Positions 47,043 through 55,872 are shown, numbered from the stretch's first letter. The stretch: DNA of 64,000 bases from Pseudoalteromonas luteoviolacea H33-S (GCF_001625695.1 NZ_AUXY01000070.1:124001-188000); one strand, 5' to 3'. Notes: a model not told the origin generated them from the letters alone. Numbers and translations: made by a program.

Positions 47043-49016
47043 ATGCAGTTTACAGTTCATACATTATCGCGACTCATGGATGGGATCAGTGCCATGTCGA
47101 TTTCCACCAAAGGCATCGTGATTGAGACTAAATCGGTAAAAAAACTGTACACTTGGCAAATTCAATCTCAGCCTCCAGCTATTTTGCTCGGTAAAATTAC
47201 ACCTAAAATTCAAGTTTTTACGCCAGAGTCTAGCTTTAAAGTACGGATCCAAGGATGTGATTTAGAGGCAGCACAATTTGAATTACAAAAACTCTGGTTA
47301 AGCTCTCACGTTAATAAGTTGACGCAAAGCATCGCTAAACTTGAGTCGTTATTGGAAAAACGTTATTTGTCTCACGGCTTATTGCTTACAGCGCAAAAAA
47401 TGACTTCAGAGTTGGCAGGTTACTGGTTGAATTGGTCGCTAGACAAACGTTTTGAAAGACATCTCGCTCAAACTCGCTTCACTTTAGAAGAAGTACACAC
47501 GTGGCAGCAGCAAGATATAGATGAGTTTAGAGAAGCCTATATAAAAAAGCAGCTGCATGATTATGAAGTCTACTTTGATTCGGTTGCGTCCAAGCCATTG
47601 ACCATAGCTCAGCGCAGAGCGTGTGTGGTTATTGATGAAAGGCAATTGTTACTCGCGGGTGCTGGTACGGGAAAAACCAGTGTGATGATCGCAAAAGTGG
47701 GTTATTTACTGAACGCGCAACTGGCAAACAGCGAACAAATTTTAATGCTTGCTTATGGCAAAGATGCCGCTGATGAAATGCAACAGAGGCTTAAAAACGC
47801 AAATTTTGATGCTACTTGCCGCACTTTTCACAGCCTAGGGACGTATATTTTAGGCGAAGTGGAAGGAAAGCCACCGACTCTTTCTCAGTTATGTCATAAC
47901 GAAAAAAAGAAACAGCAATTTATCCACGATACATTGGTGTCTCTTTGCCAAGACCGCGCTTATGAGCAACGATTACAGCAGTTATTGATGGTGCATTTTG
48001 GATATAAGCCAGATGATAGGGAGCTAGACTTTTCTGTAAGTGCTGTGGCGCGATTAGTTAAGCAGTTTAGTGAACTAATAAGTTTGTATAAACAGGCTTC
48101 TAGCCTTGGCAGCTTACAAAACTTAGAAACAGAATTTGAAGATTTACTCAGTGTATTTCGTCCTGTCATCACGGAATATCAACTGTATCTTAATAATGAA
48201 CAGACGATTGATTATGATGACATGATTAGTCGTGCAACTAAATATGTTAAAGAGGGACGCTTTAAGAGTCCTTGGGTGCATATTTTGGTCGATGAATTTC
48301 AGGATATATCCTTAGTTAGGGCTGAGTTGGTCAAGGCGCTGTTAGCACAGTATACACGAAGTCACTTATTTGCCGTTGGAGACGATTGGCAGTCGATTTA
48401 TCGTTTCAATGGTGCCGATCTTGGGCTAACTACAAATTTTACGCATCACTTTGGTGCCTCTACAGTCATGCAATTGGATAAAACGTTTCGCTATGGTCAA
48501 GATTTACTCGATTTGGCCAGTCATTTTGTCTGCCAAAATCCACAGCAAATTGTCAAACAAGTTCGTGCGCAGAGGGTACCTGATGCCCCTTCTGTGGTGA
48601 TCACGCCAGAAATGTCGACGAATGCTTACACCTTAGTGCTCAAGCAAATAGCCATGCGCCACTCAGGACATACATCAGTAATGATCCTTGCGCGTTACCA
48701 TAAGCAGCTTCCTTCTAAAGAAGCGCTTATGTTGCTAAATGATCAGTATGCACAGCTTGATATTATTGCCATGACATTTCATGCGGCAAAGGGTAAAGAA
48801 GCTGACTTTACCATTCTAACAGGGTTAGATAAAAACTCTGTACCAGCAACGCGCCAAAATGACCGAATTATTGAGGCATTTCTTCCCCCACTAGAGGCCT
48901 ACCCAAATGCTGAAGAGCGTCGTTTATTTTATGTGGCTTTAACCCGTGCAAAGCATCAAGCTTATATTATGTCTCCTAGTGAGCCGAGCATTTTTATTAA
49001 AGAGTTGGGCTCATAA
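47043..49016 (+). CDS. helD: DNA helicase IV
   Basis: HelD is a 3'-5' superfamily 1 helicase of the UvrD/Rep group. The 657-aa length fits E. coli helicase IV (684 aa). The N-terminal 180 residues form the HelD-specific region. Helicase motifs follow: Walker A GAGTGKT (206-212), motif II VDEFQD, motif III GDDWQSIYRFNGAD, the AMTFHAAKGKEAD motif, and motif VI VALTRAKH. No accessory subunit is adjacent. It is a single gene with about 150 nt upstream. Confidence 0.93.
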   Translation: MQFTVHTLSRLMDGISAMSISTKGIVIETKSVKKLYTWQIQSQPPAILLGKITPKIQVFTPESSFKVRIQGCDLEAAQFELQKLWLSSHVNKLTQSIAKLESLLEKRYLSHGLLLTAQKMTSELAGYWLNWSLDKRFERHLAQTRFTLEEVHTWQQQDIDEFREAYIKKQLHDYEVYFDSVASKPLTIAQRRACVVIDERQLLLAGAGTGKTSVMIAKVGYLLNAQLANSEQILMLAYGKDAADEMQQRLKNANFDATCRTFHSLGTYILGEVEGKPPTLSQLCHNEKKKQQFIHDTLVSLCQDRAYEQRLQQLLMVHFGYKPDDRELDFSVSAVARLVKQFSELISLYKQASSLGSLQNLETEFEDLLSVFRPVITEYQLYLNNEQTIDYDDMISRATKYVKEGRFKSPWVHILVDEFQDISLVRAELVKALLAQYTRSHLFAVGDDWQSIYRFNGADLGLTTNFTHHFGASTVMQLDKTFRYGQDLLDLASHFVCQNPQQIVKQVRAQRVPDAPSVVITPEMSTNAYTLVLKQIAMRHSGHTSVMILARYHKQLPSKEALMLLNDQYAQLDIIAMTFHAAKGKEADFTILTGLDKNSVPATRQNDRIIEAFLPPLEAYPNAEERRLFYVALTRAKHQAYIMSPSEPSIFIKELGS

Positions 49017-49378
49017 CTTTATAGTCCAACTAAAAATACAGAATGGCTAAATTTATAGAGTTTAAAGTTATTCGGTGCCCTCGATATTAAGTTTAACATC
49101 TAAAATCAGGCCTATATGCTTGATGCTTAATGAGATAAAACACGCAGTAAATAAGCCCTAGGGATGATAAACTATTTCATGGACTCTATTTTACCAATAG
49201 TGTGATTAAAGCTAAGGTGATACGCCATAAGTAAGCTGCAATACACAACTTTAGCATGCTCAAACAATGCGGTATCAAGCCAATTTCAATATTATTCTAC
49301 CAAATGTAAACTTTTTGGTTGTTTTTTGAACTTCTAGACGATAAAAATGGCTTAGTTAATAAATTTAGTTAAACAACA
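49017..49378. other. Intergenic stretch after helD, nothing identified
   Basis: These 362 AT-rich nt hold no open frame with a ribosome site, no tRNA, no clear hairpin terminator and no obvious repeat. They presumably carry the promoter of the next gene. Confidence 0.6.
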
Positions 49379-50116
49379 ATGAAGACAATCGCAGCTTTTT
49401 TAGATGCAAAAATCTCTATAAAATATGTGTTAGCTTTACTGTTAGGTTTATACCTTACTGATTTTTCAATTAAAAGTGACAGTGTTAGCGCTATACCGCA
49501 GAAGAAGCATGATCAAGAACATGTCTTTAGCAATCCTCTCGACGAGCATGTTGTAGAGACTGAGACAGAAGCTGCGGAAGAGTTCAAGTTCGTTGCGGAT
49601 TCCACAGATATGTTCACGCCAGCCAATTTAGTAGATATAGCAAATCAGCATCCTTATCAGGATATGACCCCAAGCGCGGATGCGCCAGAGCAGCTCACAA
49701 TTATGCAGTTGGAGGCTGAACTTGCGATAAAAGATTTTGAGCTATATATGCAAGCTATAAAGAACCAAGATGGCAAGCGAGTCAGTGCTGCTAAGCGTTT
49801 TTCTGATGAACCGATAGATCATCAGTGGGCTCAACGACAAGAGCAAAAATATGGTGAGTTGTTCAATGAAGATGCGTTAAGTATTTACCCATTTGAGAAT
49901 ACCCAATGTCGCAGCAATCAATGTGCAACTAAAGTATTTTTGCAAAGCGATGATGAGATACATGCATTATCTGAAGATTTAAATTCAGTATTGGATAAAC
50001 AGTCTCAAGGACACGGCGCGTTGCCTGTGATGATTGAGCGAGATCCAGATTCAGATCACTTTACTGTTTATATAGCAAGAACCTTGAAGGGGTTTAATTT
50101 GTCTGGTGCTAAATAA
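49379..50116 (+). CDS. Membrane-anchored protein with CRS..C motif
   Basis: This 245-aa protein has no name I can give. A hydrophobic helix at about residues 13-31 should anchor it, leaving an acidic exported domain. Residues from about 140 show a recurring pattern: FSDEPIDHQWAQRQEQKY, then FENTQCRSNQCATKVFLQ. Proteins with EPxDxxWA followed by CRSxxC occur in many gammaproteobacteria and myxobacteria as hypothetical exported proteins; the two cysteines probably form a disulfide. No enzymatic motif is seen. It is followed 117 nt later by the small secreted peptide gene. Confidence 0.75.
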   Translation: MKTIAAFLDAKISIKYVLALLLGLYLTDFSIKSDSVSAIPQKKHDQEHVFSNPLDEHVVETETEAAEEFKFVADSTDMFTPANLVDIANQHPYQDMTPSADAPEQLTIMQLEAELAIKDFELYMQAIKNQDGKRVSAAKRFSDEPIDHQWAQRQEQKYGELFNEDALSIYPFENTQCRSNQCATKVFLQSDDEIHALSEDLNSVLDKQSQGHGALPVMIERDPDSDHFTVYIARTLKGFNLSGAK

Positions 50117-50233
50117 TGATAATAGCAAAAGAAAAATAAGAGGTAATGAGCTGGTATCTGTATCCAAGTTAATTTATCAACCATAGGTATAAATATATGA
50201 CTTATGGCCAATATTCATCTTAAGGAGAAAAAT

Positions 50234-50461
50234 ATGTATAAGGTTTTAAAAAGCACTGCATTGGCGGCTTTATTAGTCGCTTCGGGTCAAGCGCTGGCTT
50301 GGACTTCAAATGACCCCAGTTTTACTGATAATTGTAGCTGGCAAGTAACTAGAACGCATAGCGCCCCGGGATTTTATGGTGTTGAATATAAAGCCATTGG
50401 CTCATGCAAGTATCGAAATAAGTTTATGAATTATAGACATCAAATGATCCATTATTGGTAA
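50234..50461 (+). CDS. Small secreted two-cysteine peptide
   Basis: This 75-aa product starts at ATG 50234, 6 nt after a perfect AAGGAG (50222-50227); the longer frame from 50204 reads through that site and was rejected. Residues 1-22 form a clear signal peptide ending GQALA. The mature peptide of about 53 residues is rich in aromatic residues, with two cysteines in NCSWQV and GSCKY and a basic C-terminus. I do not recognise a family. Strong ribosome site, signal peptide and a terminator directly after the stop support a real gene. It faces the GG-leader peptide gene. Confidence 0.72.
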   Translation: MYKVLKSTALAALLVASGQALAWTSNDPSFTDNCSWQVTRTHSAPGFYGVEYKAIGSCKYRNKFMNYRHQMIHYW

Positions 50462-50464
50462 TTT

Positions 50465-50491
50465 AAAAAACCGCGATAGTCGCGGTTTTTT
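50465..50491. terminator. Bidirectional terminator between two small peptide genes
   Basis: The stem CCGCGA / TCGCGG (50471-50476 and 50480-50485) has a 3-nt loop and is flanked by A6 and T6. It closes the secreted peptide gene 3 nt after its stop, and can also end minus-strand transcripts from the GG-leader peptide gene. Confidence 0.9.
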
Positions 50492-50504
50492 ATTACTTTA
50501 CACG

Positions 50505-50536
50505 GCGCACTTATTCAGTGCACAGCTAAAGTGCGC
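50505..50536. repeat. Inverted repeat 3' of the GG-leader peptide gene
   Basis: A perfect 8-bp inverted repeat GCGCACTT / AAGTGCGC (50505-50512 and 50529-50536) with a 16-nt spacer lies 2 nt past the stop of the minus-strand peptide gene. It may fold in that mRNA as a 3' stabiliser. On the plus strand TTTT follows. Confidence 0.6.
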
Positions 50537-50538
50537 TT

Positions 50539-50721
50539 TTATTCCGGAAAGATTTCACATGGTCTGCCAGGACCTCTTTGCGTCCAGCAAACACCGTTCG
50601 AGTTGCATATGTCAGTCGGTTGGATAGTACCCCCGCCTATTTGTGGCGTTGCTGCTTTTGGCAATGTATTGATATCTGAGTTGAGTTTTTTAATACTCTT
50701 TTTATTTAATTTTAAGTTCAT
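50539..50721 (-). CDS. Putative RiPP/bacteriocin precursor peptide with GG leader
   Basis: This 60-aa peptide starts at ATG 50721 behind a good ribosome site (GAAGGAAA, 6 nt away). It splits into a Lys/Asn/Leu-rich leader (MNLKLNKKSIKKLNS...), a stretch ending TPQIGGG at residue 31, and a 29-residue core with cysteines in DICNSN, GVCWTQ and RPCEIF plus several Thr/Ser. The leader resembles the LNKKxxxxLN leaders of class I lanthipeptide-type precursors, which are cut after GG. No lanthionine synthetase, radical SAM or peptidase-ABC exporter lies in the window, so function is inference. A longer plus-strand frame across the same bases is judged a shadow. Confidence 0.62.
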   Translation of the reverse strand: MNLKLNKKSIKKLNSDINTLPKAATPQIGGGTIQPTDICNSNGVCWTQRGPGRPCEIFPE

Positions 50722-50906
50722 GATTAGTTTCCTTCTATTAATTTAAATTATTTAAGGGTCTTGCGCAGGGTATAAAACAAATTTCCATTGGTAAATTATT
50801 ACCCCAAATACGTTGATAACATATTTGTTACAAAGAAATCAAGGGTGATTTTTAGAGTAAGTAATCACATGAGTGTTTGGGTGAGATAGTGTTGCAGAGG
50901 GATGGT

Positions 50907-50935
50907 TTGTCGCCAGCAGATAATGCTGGCGACAA
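50907..50935. repeat. 12-bp hairpin after a TonB-receptor gene
   Basis: A perfect 12-bp stem TTGTCGCCAGCA / TGCTGGCGACAA (50907-50918 and 50924-50935) with a 5-nt loop lies 9 nt past the receptor stop on the minus strand. The U-tract precedes rather than follows it in the receptor mRNA, so it is not a textbook terminator. Confidence 0.7.
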
Positions 50936-50944
50936 AAAAACATA

Positions 50945-53464
50945 TTAGAAATTAAATGATGCTTTTGCGTATACAAATCGGCCATCTGTGTTGTACGCAG
51001 AAAACGCTGAATATGGGAAAATTTGGTTGAAGTTACTAAAACCAATGTTGCCAACAGTATCTTGCGGGTATTGGTCAAATAAGTTATTCGCGCCAACAGC
51101 AATACGCCATTGCTGGGTCATTTGATAAGCGACTTCTAAATCTGTTATCCATTTTGCATCTAGCACTTCATCTTTTTTTAGCGTGCTTGATGAATCTGTT
51201 GTTTCACCATAGCGGGTTGCCTTTAAAATAGCTGTCCAATCTTGGTATTGCCACGTGGCAACGAGATTAAGCTTATCTTTTGGCGTACCATCTTCGAAGC
51301 GTGCAATTTCTCTGCGAGCGAAATACTGGTACTCATCACCCAATGCAGCAAGCTCAGCAGGGTTGTCTTTAACATGCGTCACTTCTGTATCGTTAAGATT
51401 CAAAGCCGCACTTAAGCTCAGCTCACCTAAGGCGCTCAAATCAAAGCTATAAGTTGCTACAATATCAACACCTTGTGTGCGAGAGTCAATGGCATTGGTG
51501 AAGTACCTAACACGCTGTACATTATGCTCACCCGCACTTTTCAAAATGTCTTCAACAGCATCACCGCTTAAGTTCTCTGATAATACGATGCGGTCATCAA
51601 TATCAATTCGATATGCATCGACAGTAAAACTGAAAGCATCATAAGTATAAATAAAACCAGCAGTTAAATTAATTGACTCTTCAGCATCGAGTGCTTTTGC
51701 ACCCAGTGCTTGTGCCGCTGGTGTGTCTACAGGAAAAAGGCCCACTTCATTTGGTATGCCATTTTCGAATACAGTACTGACGGACTTATATGTTGATTGC
51801 GCAAGTGATGGGGCTCTAAATCCTGTGCTAATCGCACCTCTAAATGACAAGGCGTCATTAAACTCATAACGCGTGGCAAGTTTACCAGTCAATGTAGAGC
51901 CAAAATCGCTGTAATCTTCGAAGCGTGCTGCAGCAACAAGGTTCCATTTTGCCGTTAAATAGGTATCCAGCTCTGTGAATACAGCAATGTTGTGACGAGA
52001 TTCATCAACCGCACTGGCTGGTGAAAAGCCGGCCATAACTTGTGCGCCGCCTGCGGCAACAGGGATACCTTGCGCATCTAAAACAGTGAGGTAAGAGGCC
52101 TCTTCACCGACTTTAATTTGGTATGACTCATTGCGATATTCAGCACCGACAGTGATGAATACTTCCTCATATAAACCTAAATCAATACTGTTTTTAGCAT
52201 CAAAGTTCAGCGTTAATTGATCATAGACTAAGTCACCATTGTCAAAGTCTGTTGGGCTTTGCGCACCCATTGATGTATTTAAGCTGTTAGTGACACCAAA
52301 GCTAAATTGGTTACGGCCGTAGTTAATACTACTGTCTAAGTCCCAGCCTGCGGTATGAGATGTGATACCCGCTGCAACAGCAAAGTCGTCTACTTGCGTA
52401 GTGATCTGTGGTAAAAATCCATTTGGGTATATTTCAACAACGTTTCTGCCATCTTGAGGGCGACGGAAGAAACCACCTGAGTTACCTTCGCGCTCGGAGT
52501 AGCTACCAAAAGAGTATAGGGATAATGTATCGCTTAGGTCATACCCTGCGTTGTAAAAGAAAGCGACATCTTCTATATCCGCTTTACCAAACCTGTGATT
52601 ATATCGCTCGGCATCAAATTCTCTCGGGTCAAAATTACCCGCATCATCTTTGGCGTATTGTGCTCGTGGGTCAAATCCAGAACGGTTAGAAGGCGCTTTG
52701 TTACGCATCTCAGCACTTAAATGGACAAATCCATTATCACCAAGAGGTAGGCCAATATTGCCACTTAAGGTACCTGTATTACCGTCGCTGATGCGGCGAT
52801 CTTCACCAAGATCGAATGCAAGCTCGCCATCATCACCTTGATATACGCGCTCTAACTGTTTTGCCCCTGCCATTTGGGTGTCATATTTACCGTAGGTAAA
52901 GTTGAGTGAACCGCCTTCGTCAGCATCTTTTAAGACTATATTAATGACACCAGCAATCGCATCTGAGCCATATTGTGCTGCTGCGCCATCTCTCAGTACT
53001 TCAATTCTTTTAATCGCCGCAGTTGGGATCATATTTAAATCAACAGCAGAGGAGCCTCGGCCCACAGTACCATTTAGATTTAATAGGGCACTTGAGTGAC
53101 GACGCTTACCGTTAACTAGTACGAGGGTGTGATCGGGTGCCAAACCTCTTAAAACAGCTGGGCGAGCATGATCTGTGCCATCTGCTAGTTGTGAATTAGG
53201 GAAGTTAAAGCTAGGAATAAGGGTGGTTAATACTTGGCTTAATTCAAGCTGACCAGAGCTGTTAATTTCATCCAAACTGATGATATCTACTGGTACCGTG
53301 CTTTCAGCTATGCTGCGTAAGCTTCGTCTGGTACCCGTGACTTCGATGACTTCCGGCTTAAGCTCAGGAGACTGGCTTGATGATGCGTGTGCCTTAAATG
53401 TGAAAGCAGGTGCAGAAGCTAATATCAGGCTGACTGACGCTGCCAAGAAGCTTGGTTTTAACAT
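50945..53464 (-). CDS. TonB-dependent outer membrane receptor, 839 aa
   Basis: This receptor starts at ATG 53464 (MLKPSFLAA), with AGGA upstream; a longer frame adds five residues. A signal peptide ends near KAHASS. The plug shows VIEVTGTRRSLRSIAESTVPV, then VLVNGKRRHSSALLNLNGTVGRGSSAVDLN and IKRIEVLRDGAAAQYGSDAIAGVINI, which is typical of a large marine receptor group of uncertain substrate. The barrel ends FVYAKASFNF with the terminal Phe needed by the BAM machinery. It stands alone and is followed by a 12-bp hairpin. A LytTR regulator gene lies upstream on the same strand, but a link is not shown. Confidence 0.9.
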   Translation of the reverse strand: MLKPSFLAASVSLILASAPAFTFKAHASSSQSPELKPEVIEVTGTRRSLRSIAESTVPVDIISLDEINSSGQLELSQVLTTLIPSFNFPNSQLADGTDHARPAVLRGLAPDHTLVLVNGKRRHSSALLNLNGTVGRGSSAVDLNMIPTAAIKRIEVLRDGAAAQYGSDAIAGVINIVLKDADEGGSLNFTYGKYDTQMAGAKQLERVYQGDDGELAFDLGEDRRISDGNTGTLSGNIGLPLGDNGFVHLSAEMRNKAPSNRSGFDPRAQYAKDDAGNFDPREFDAERYNHRFGKADIEDVAFFYNAGYDLSDTLSLYSFGSYSEREGNSGGFFRRPQDGRNVVEIYPNGFLPQITTQVDDFAVAAGITSHTAGWDLDSSINYGRNQFSFGVTNSLNTSMGAQSPTDFDNGDLVYDQLTLNFDAKNSIDLGLYEEVFITVGAEYRNESYQIKVGEEASYLTVLDAQGIPVAAGGAQVMAGFSPASAVDESRHNIAVFTELDTYLTAKWNLVAAARFEDYSDFGSTLTGKLATRYEFNDALSFRGAISTGFRAPSLAQSTYKSVSTVFENGIPNEVGLFPVDTPAAQALGAKALDAEESINLTAGFIYTYDAFSFTVDAYRIDIDDRIVLSENLSGDAVEDILKSAGEHNVQRVRYFTNAIDSRTQGVDIVATYSFDLSALGELSLSAALNLNDTEVTHVKDNPAELAALGDEYQYFARREIARFEDGTPKDKLNLVATWQYQDWTAILKATRYGETTDSSSTLKKDEVLDAKWITDLEVAYQMTQQWRIAVGANNLFDQYPQDTVGNIGFSNFNQIFPYSAFSAYNTDGRFVYAKASFNF

Positions 53465-53735
53465 TGTATATCCTAGCAAGTTGATTTCGGTATTCTGAGA
53501 AGCTCAATGAATGAGACTAATTCTTTATAGAGGAGGGGATACTAAAGAGTAATTTATGCGTCGTTAAATTCATTTTTGTTATAGTTTATAACTTCTAACT
53601 TTTGGCTATTTTATTAGAAAGATAGTGCTACCACTTGGTTTCAAATAATTAATAAAATTAAATGGTTTGGCGTCTTTCGTGGTTAATTTTAACATTTATA
53701 ATCTTGTTGATATTTGGAATACCGTATTATTTTAT

Positions 53736-54575
53736 CTACAGAGATGCTTTGTAAATTTTTCTAAAGTCTTCTTTATATCGCCTCGATAAATTAATTTCAT
53801 CCCCTGAAGTTAAGGTGATCACGCCATCACCACTCGATGTATAGCGCACAGACCTTATGGATTGGTTATTGATGGCGAAACTGCGATGAACACGCGTCAC
53901 ATGACTATTTTCTAATTCAGTGCATAGGCGGTTTAGTGTGTGTCTCAATGGGTAAACTCGGCCTCGGCTATGTAAATTAACGTAGTTACCACATGCTTCA
54001 TACCACTCGATATCGGCTACTTTGACTTGGTATTCACTACCTTGCTTTTTAACAATAAATTGCATAATTGACGCAGTGGCTTCTGGCTGTTCAATCATGT
54101 TGAGTTGTGTGCTAATTATCCACTTTGCGCTGTGGTAGCAGAGATAGATACTAATGTAAGTAAGTACGTCCTTACGGTACTCGTAAATAAATTCAGTGTA
54201 GTAATTTCCAAAGTCATAGTCTCTTCCAAGCAATATGTATACGACATGTCGGCATAAGACCATAAGCAGCACATGACAGATAGAAAATAAAAAAGAGGTG
54301 CTGATGTGAACAGTGACCTGCTTCAAAAGCCCATTTGCACGAGGCGGAAATCGCTTAAAAAAAATAAATAATGCAGGCAGTAACAAGAATAATGATAAGG
54401 CGCTTGAATATTGCCATGCAAAGGGCTCCCAAAGTTGTATGGTTGGTGTTCCATTTCTATTTTGCTCTGTCCAATTTGAAAACGCATTGATGGTGTTATT
54501 AATCAAAACGTAGAGCACAATGGCTGCGTAGCCACACCAAGTTGTATGTTGCTTTATGATTTTTGTTATCCACAT
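53736..54575 (-). CDS. Membrane-bound LytTR-family DNA-binding regulator
   Basis: This 279-aa protein has four likely membrane helices in the first 155 residues and a LytTR DNA-binding domain at about 180-275. The domain contains VADIEWYEACGNYVNLHS, VYPLRHTLNRLCTEL and RVHRSFAINNQSI, all family typical. There is no receiver, so it is likely a one-component sensor that binds DNA at the membrane. It is divergent from the acyltransferase gene across 117 nt, which makes that gene its most likely target. The signal is unknown. Confidence 0.88.
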   Translation of the reverse strand: MWITKIIKQHTTWCGYAAIVLYVLINNTINAFSNWTEQNRNGTPTIQLWEPFAWQYSSALSLFLLLPALFIFFKRFPPRANGLLKQVTVHISTSFLFSICHVLLMVLCRHVVYILLGRDYDFGNYYTEFIYEYRKDVLTYISIYLCYHSAKWIISTQLNMIEQPEATASIMQFIVKKQGSEYQVKVADIEWYEACGNYVNLHSRGRVYPLRHTLNRLCTELENSHVTRVHRSFAINNQSIRSVRYTSSGDGVITLTSGDEINLSRRYKEDFRKIYKASL

Positions 54576-54692
54576 CTCAACTTATCCCTAATTCCCACCG
54601 CTTATCACTATATCCATGAATTTCAATAAGCTAGGTGATTTACTTAGGTCGTTATTTAAACATATAAACACCTTAATGTAATCGGAGGATGT
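54576..54692. promoter_or_regulatory. Divergent control region, LytTR regulator / acyltransferase
   Basis: The 117-nt region between the divergent genes contains two 9-nt direct repeats, TAGGTGATT (54632-54640) and TAGGTCGTT (54645-54653), near the acyltransferase side. They are spaced 13 nt start to start, closer than the roughly 21-nt spacing usual for LytTR sites, so they are only candidates. A CGGAGG ribosome site precedes the acyltransferase ATG. Confidence 0.4.
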
Positions 54693-55862
54693 ATGATTGA
54701 GTCGAACTTTTCTCGACAGTGGTATCTAGACTGGGTAAGAGTGGGGGCGTTTGCAATACTCATTTTATATCATGTCGGGATGTACTATGTAGAAGGGTGG
54801 GCGTTTCATATTAAAAGTGCGAACACTTCTGTGCTATTACAAGATTTGATGTTGTTAACTAACCCTTGGCGTATGTCTTTACTGTTTTTTATTTCGGGCA
54901 TTGTCTTTGCCTACTGCGAGCGGAAGATGTCGACATGGACTCTGTTTAAGGCTAAATTTATCCGTCTGTTTATACCGCTGGTATTTTCCATGTATATCGT
55001 GGTTGCGCCGCAATTGTATCTAGAAGCGTCTGGCAAGGGGTTGATAGATATGACATTCATTGAATTTTGGTTCGCTTATATCAATCCCAATACGGTGCTG
55101 TTACCTGAATATCAATCTATCATTGGGTTACTAACATGGAATCACCTCTGGTTTTTAGCTTATTTGTGGACATATTGCGTCTGTTTGTTGCTGATTTTTA
55201 AACTGCTTCCCGTTCACCATTTCTTTCATCTATGTCTGACGCGATTATCGCCAGCGTTTGCATTTGTGCTTGTGGTCAGCTTTATTTTTTGTGTCTGGTT
55301 CAGTTTGCGAGCCAATTACCCATCAACACATGCATTGATTGATGACTGGTATAATCATGGCAAGTACTTTTGCGTCTTCTTTTCTGGATATTGCTTTGCG
55401 CTATTGCCCCAGTTTAAAGCGAGCGTGATTGCACAGCGCCATACTTTATTGATACTCGCCTTATTGGGATATAGCTTTATTATTATGGACAAGCACGGGG
55501 TTTTATATGAACTCGCGCAGCACTTCGATACGAGCATTTGGGTAAAGTGCTTGTATGGCGTGATACTCAGTATCAATCACTGGGCATGGATATTGATGTT
55601 GATTGGTTATGGTGCCAAGCATTTGGATAAATCTAGCGATAAGCTGGCGTATGCAACTGGGGCTATTTTGCCTTGGTATATATTACACCAAACACTGATT
55701 ATGATTGCTGCTGTTTGGCTTAAGCCCTATGGTATATCAATCATTTGGGAAGGGGTATTGATTGTTTTATTCACTGTGATGGGGTGCTATGTGGGATATG
55801 AGATAATAAAGCGATCAGGTCCAATTAAAATACTTTTTGGTTTACCGAGTTTATCTAAATAG
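54693..55862 (+). CDS. Acyltransferase 3 family membrane protein
   Basis: This 389-aa protein has about ten membrane helices and the acyltransferase 3 fold (OafA/OpgC-like). The opening RQWYLDWVRVGAFAILILYHVGM contains the conserved Arg and His region, and NPWRMSLLFFISGIVFAY follows. Family members O-acetylate or O-succinylate surface polysaccharides, glucans or lipids. There is no periplasmic SGNH domain, so it is the short form. The divergent LytTR regulator next door may control it. The acceptor is unknown. Confidence 0.88.
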   Translation: MIESNFSRQWYLDWVRVGAFAILILYHVGMYYVEGWAFHIKSANTSVLLQDLMLLTNPWRMSLLFFISGIVFAYCERKMSTWTLFKAKFIRLFIPLVFSMYIVVAPQLYLEASGKGLIDMTFIEFWFAYINPNTVLLPEYQSIIGLLTWNHLWFLAYLWTYCVCLLLIFKLLPVHHFFHLCLTRLSPAFAFVLVVSFIFCVWFSLRANYPSTHALIDDWYNHGKYFCVFFSGYCFALLPQFKASVIAQRHTLLILALLGYSFIIMDKHGVLYELAQHFDTSIWVKCLYGVILSINHWAWILMLIGYGAKHLDKSSDKLAYATGAILPWYILHQTLIMIAAVWLKPYGISIIWEGVLIVLFTVMGCYVGYEIIKRSGPIKILFGLPSLSK

Positions 55863-55872
55863 ATTTTCATAT

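Noticed and set aside
50531-50746. Plus-strand 71-aa frame opposite the GG-leader peptide gene
   Set aside because: It has no ribosome site and overlaps a hairpin. The minus-strand frame has a strong ribosome site and a coherent leader/core layout.
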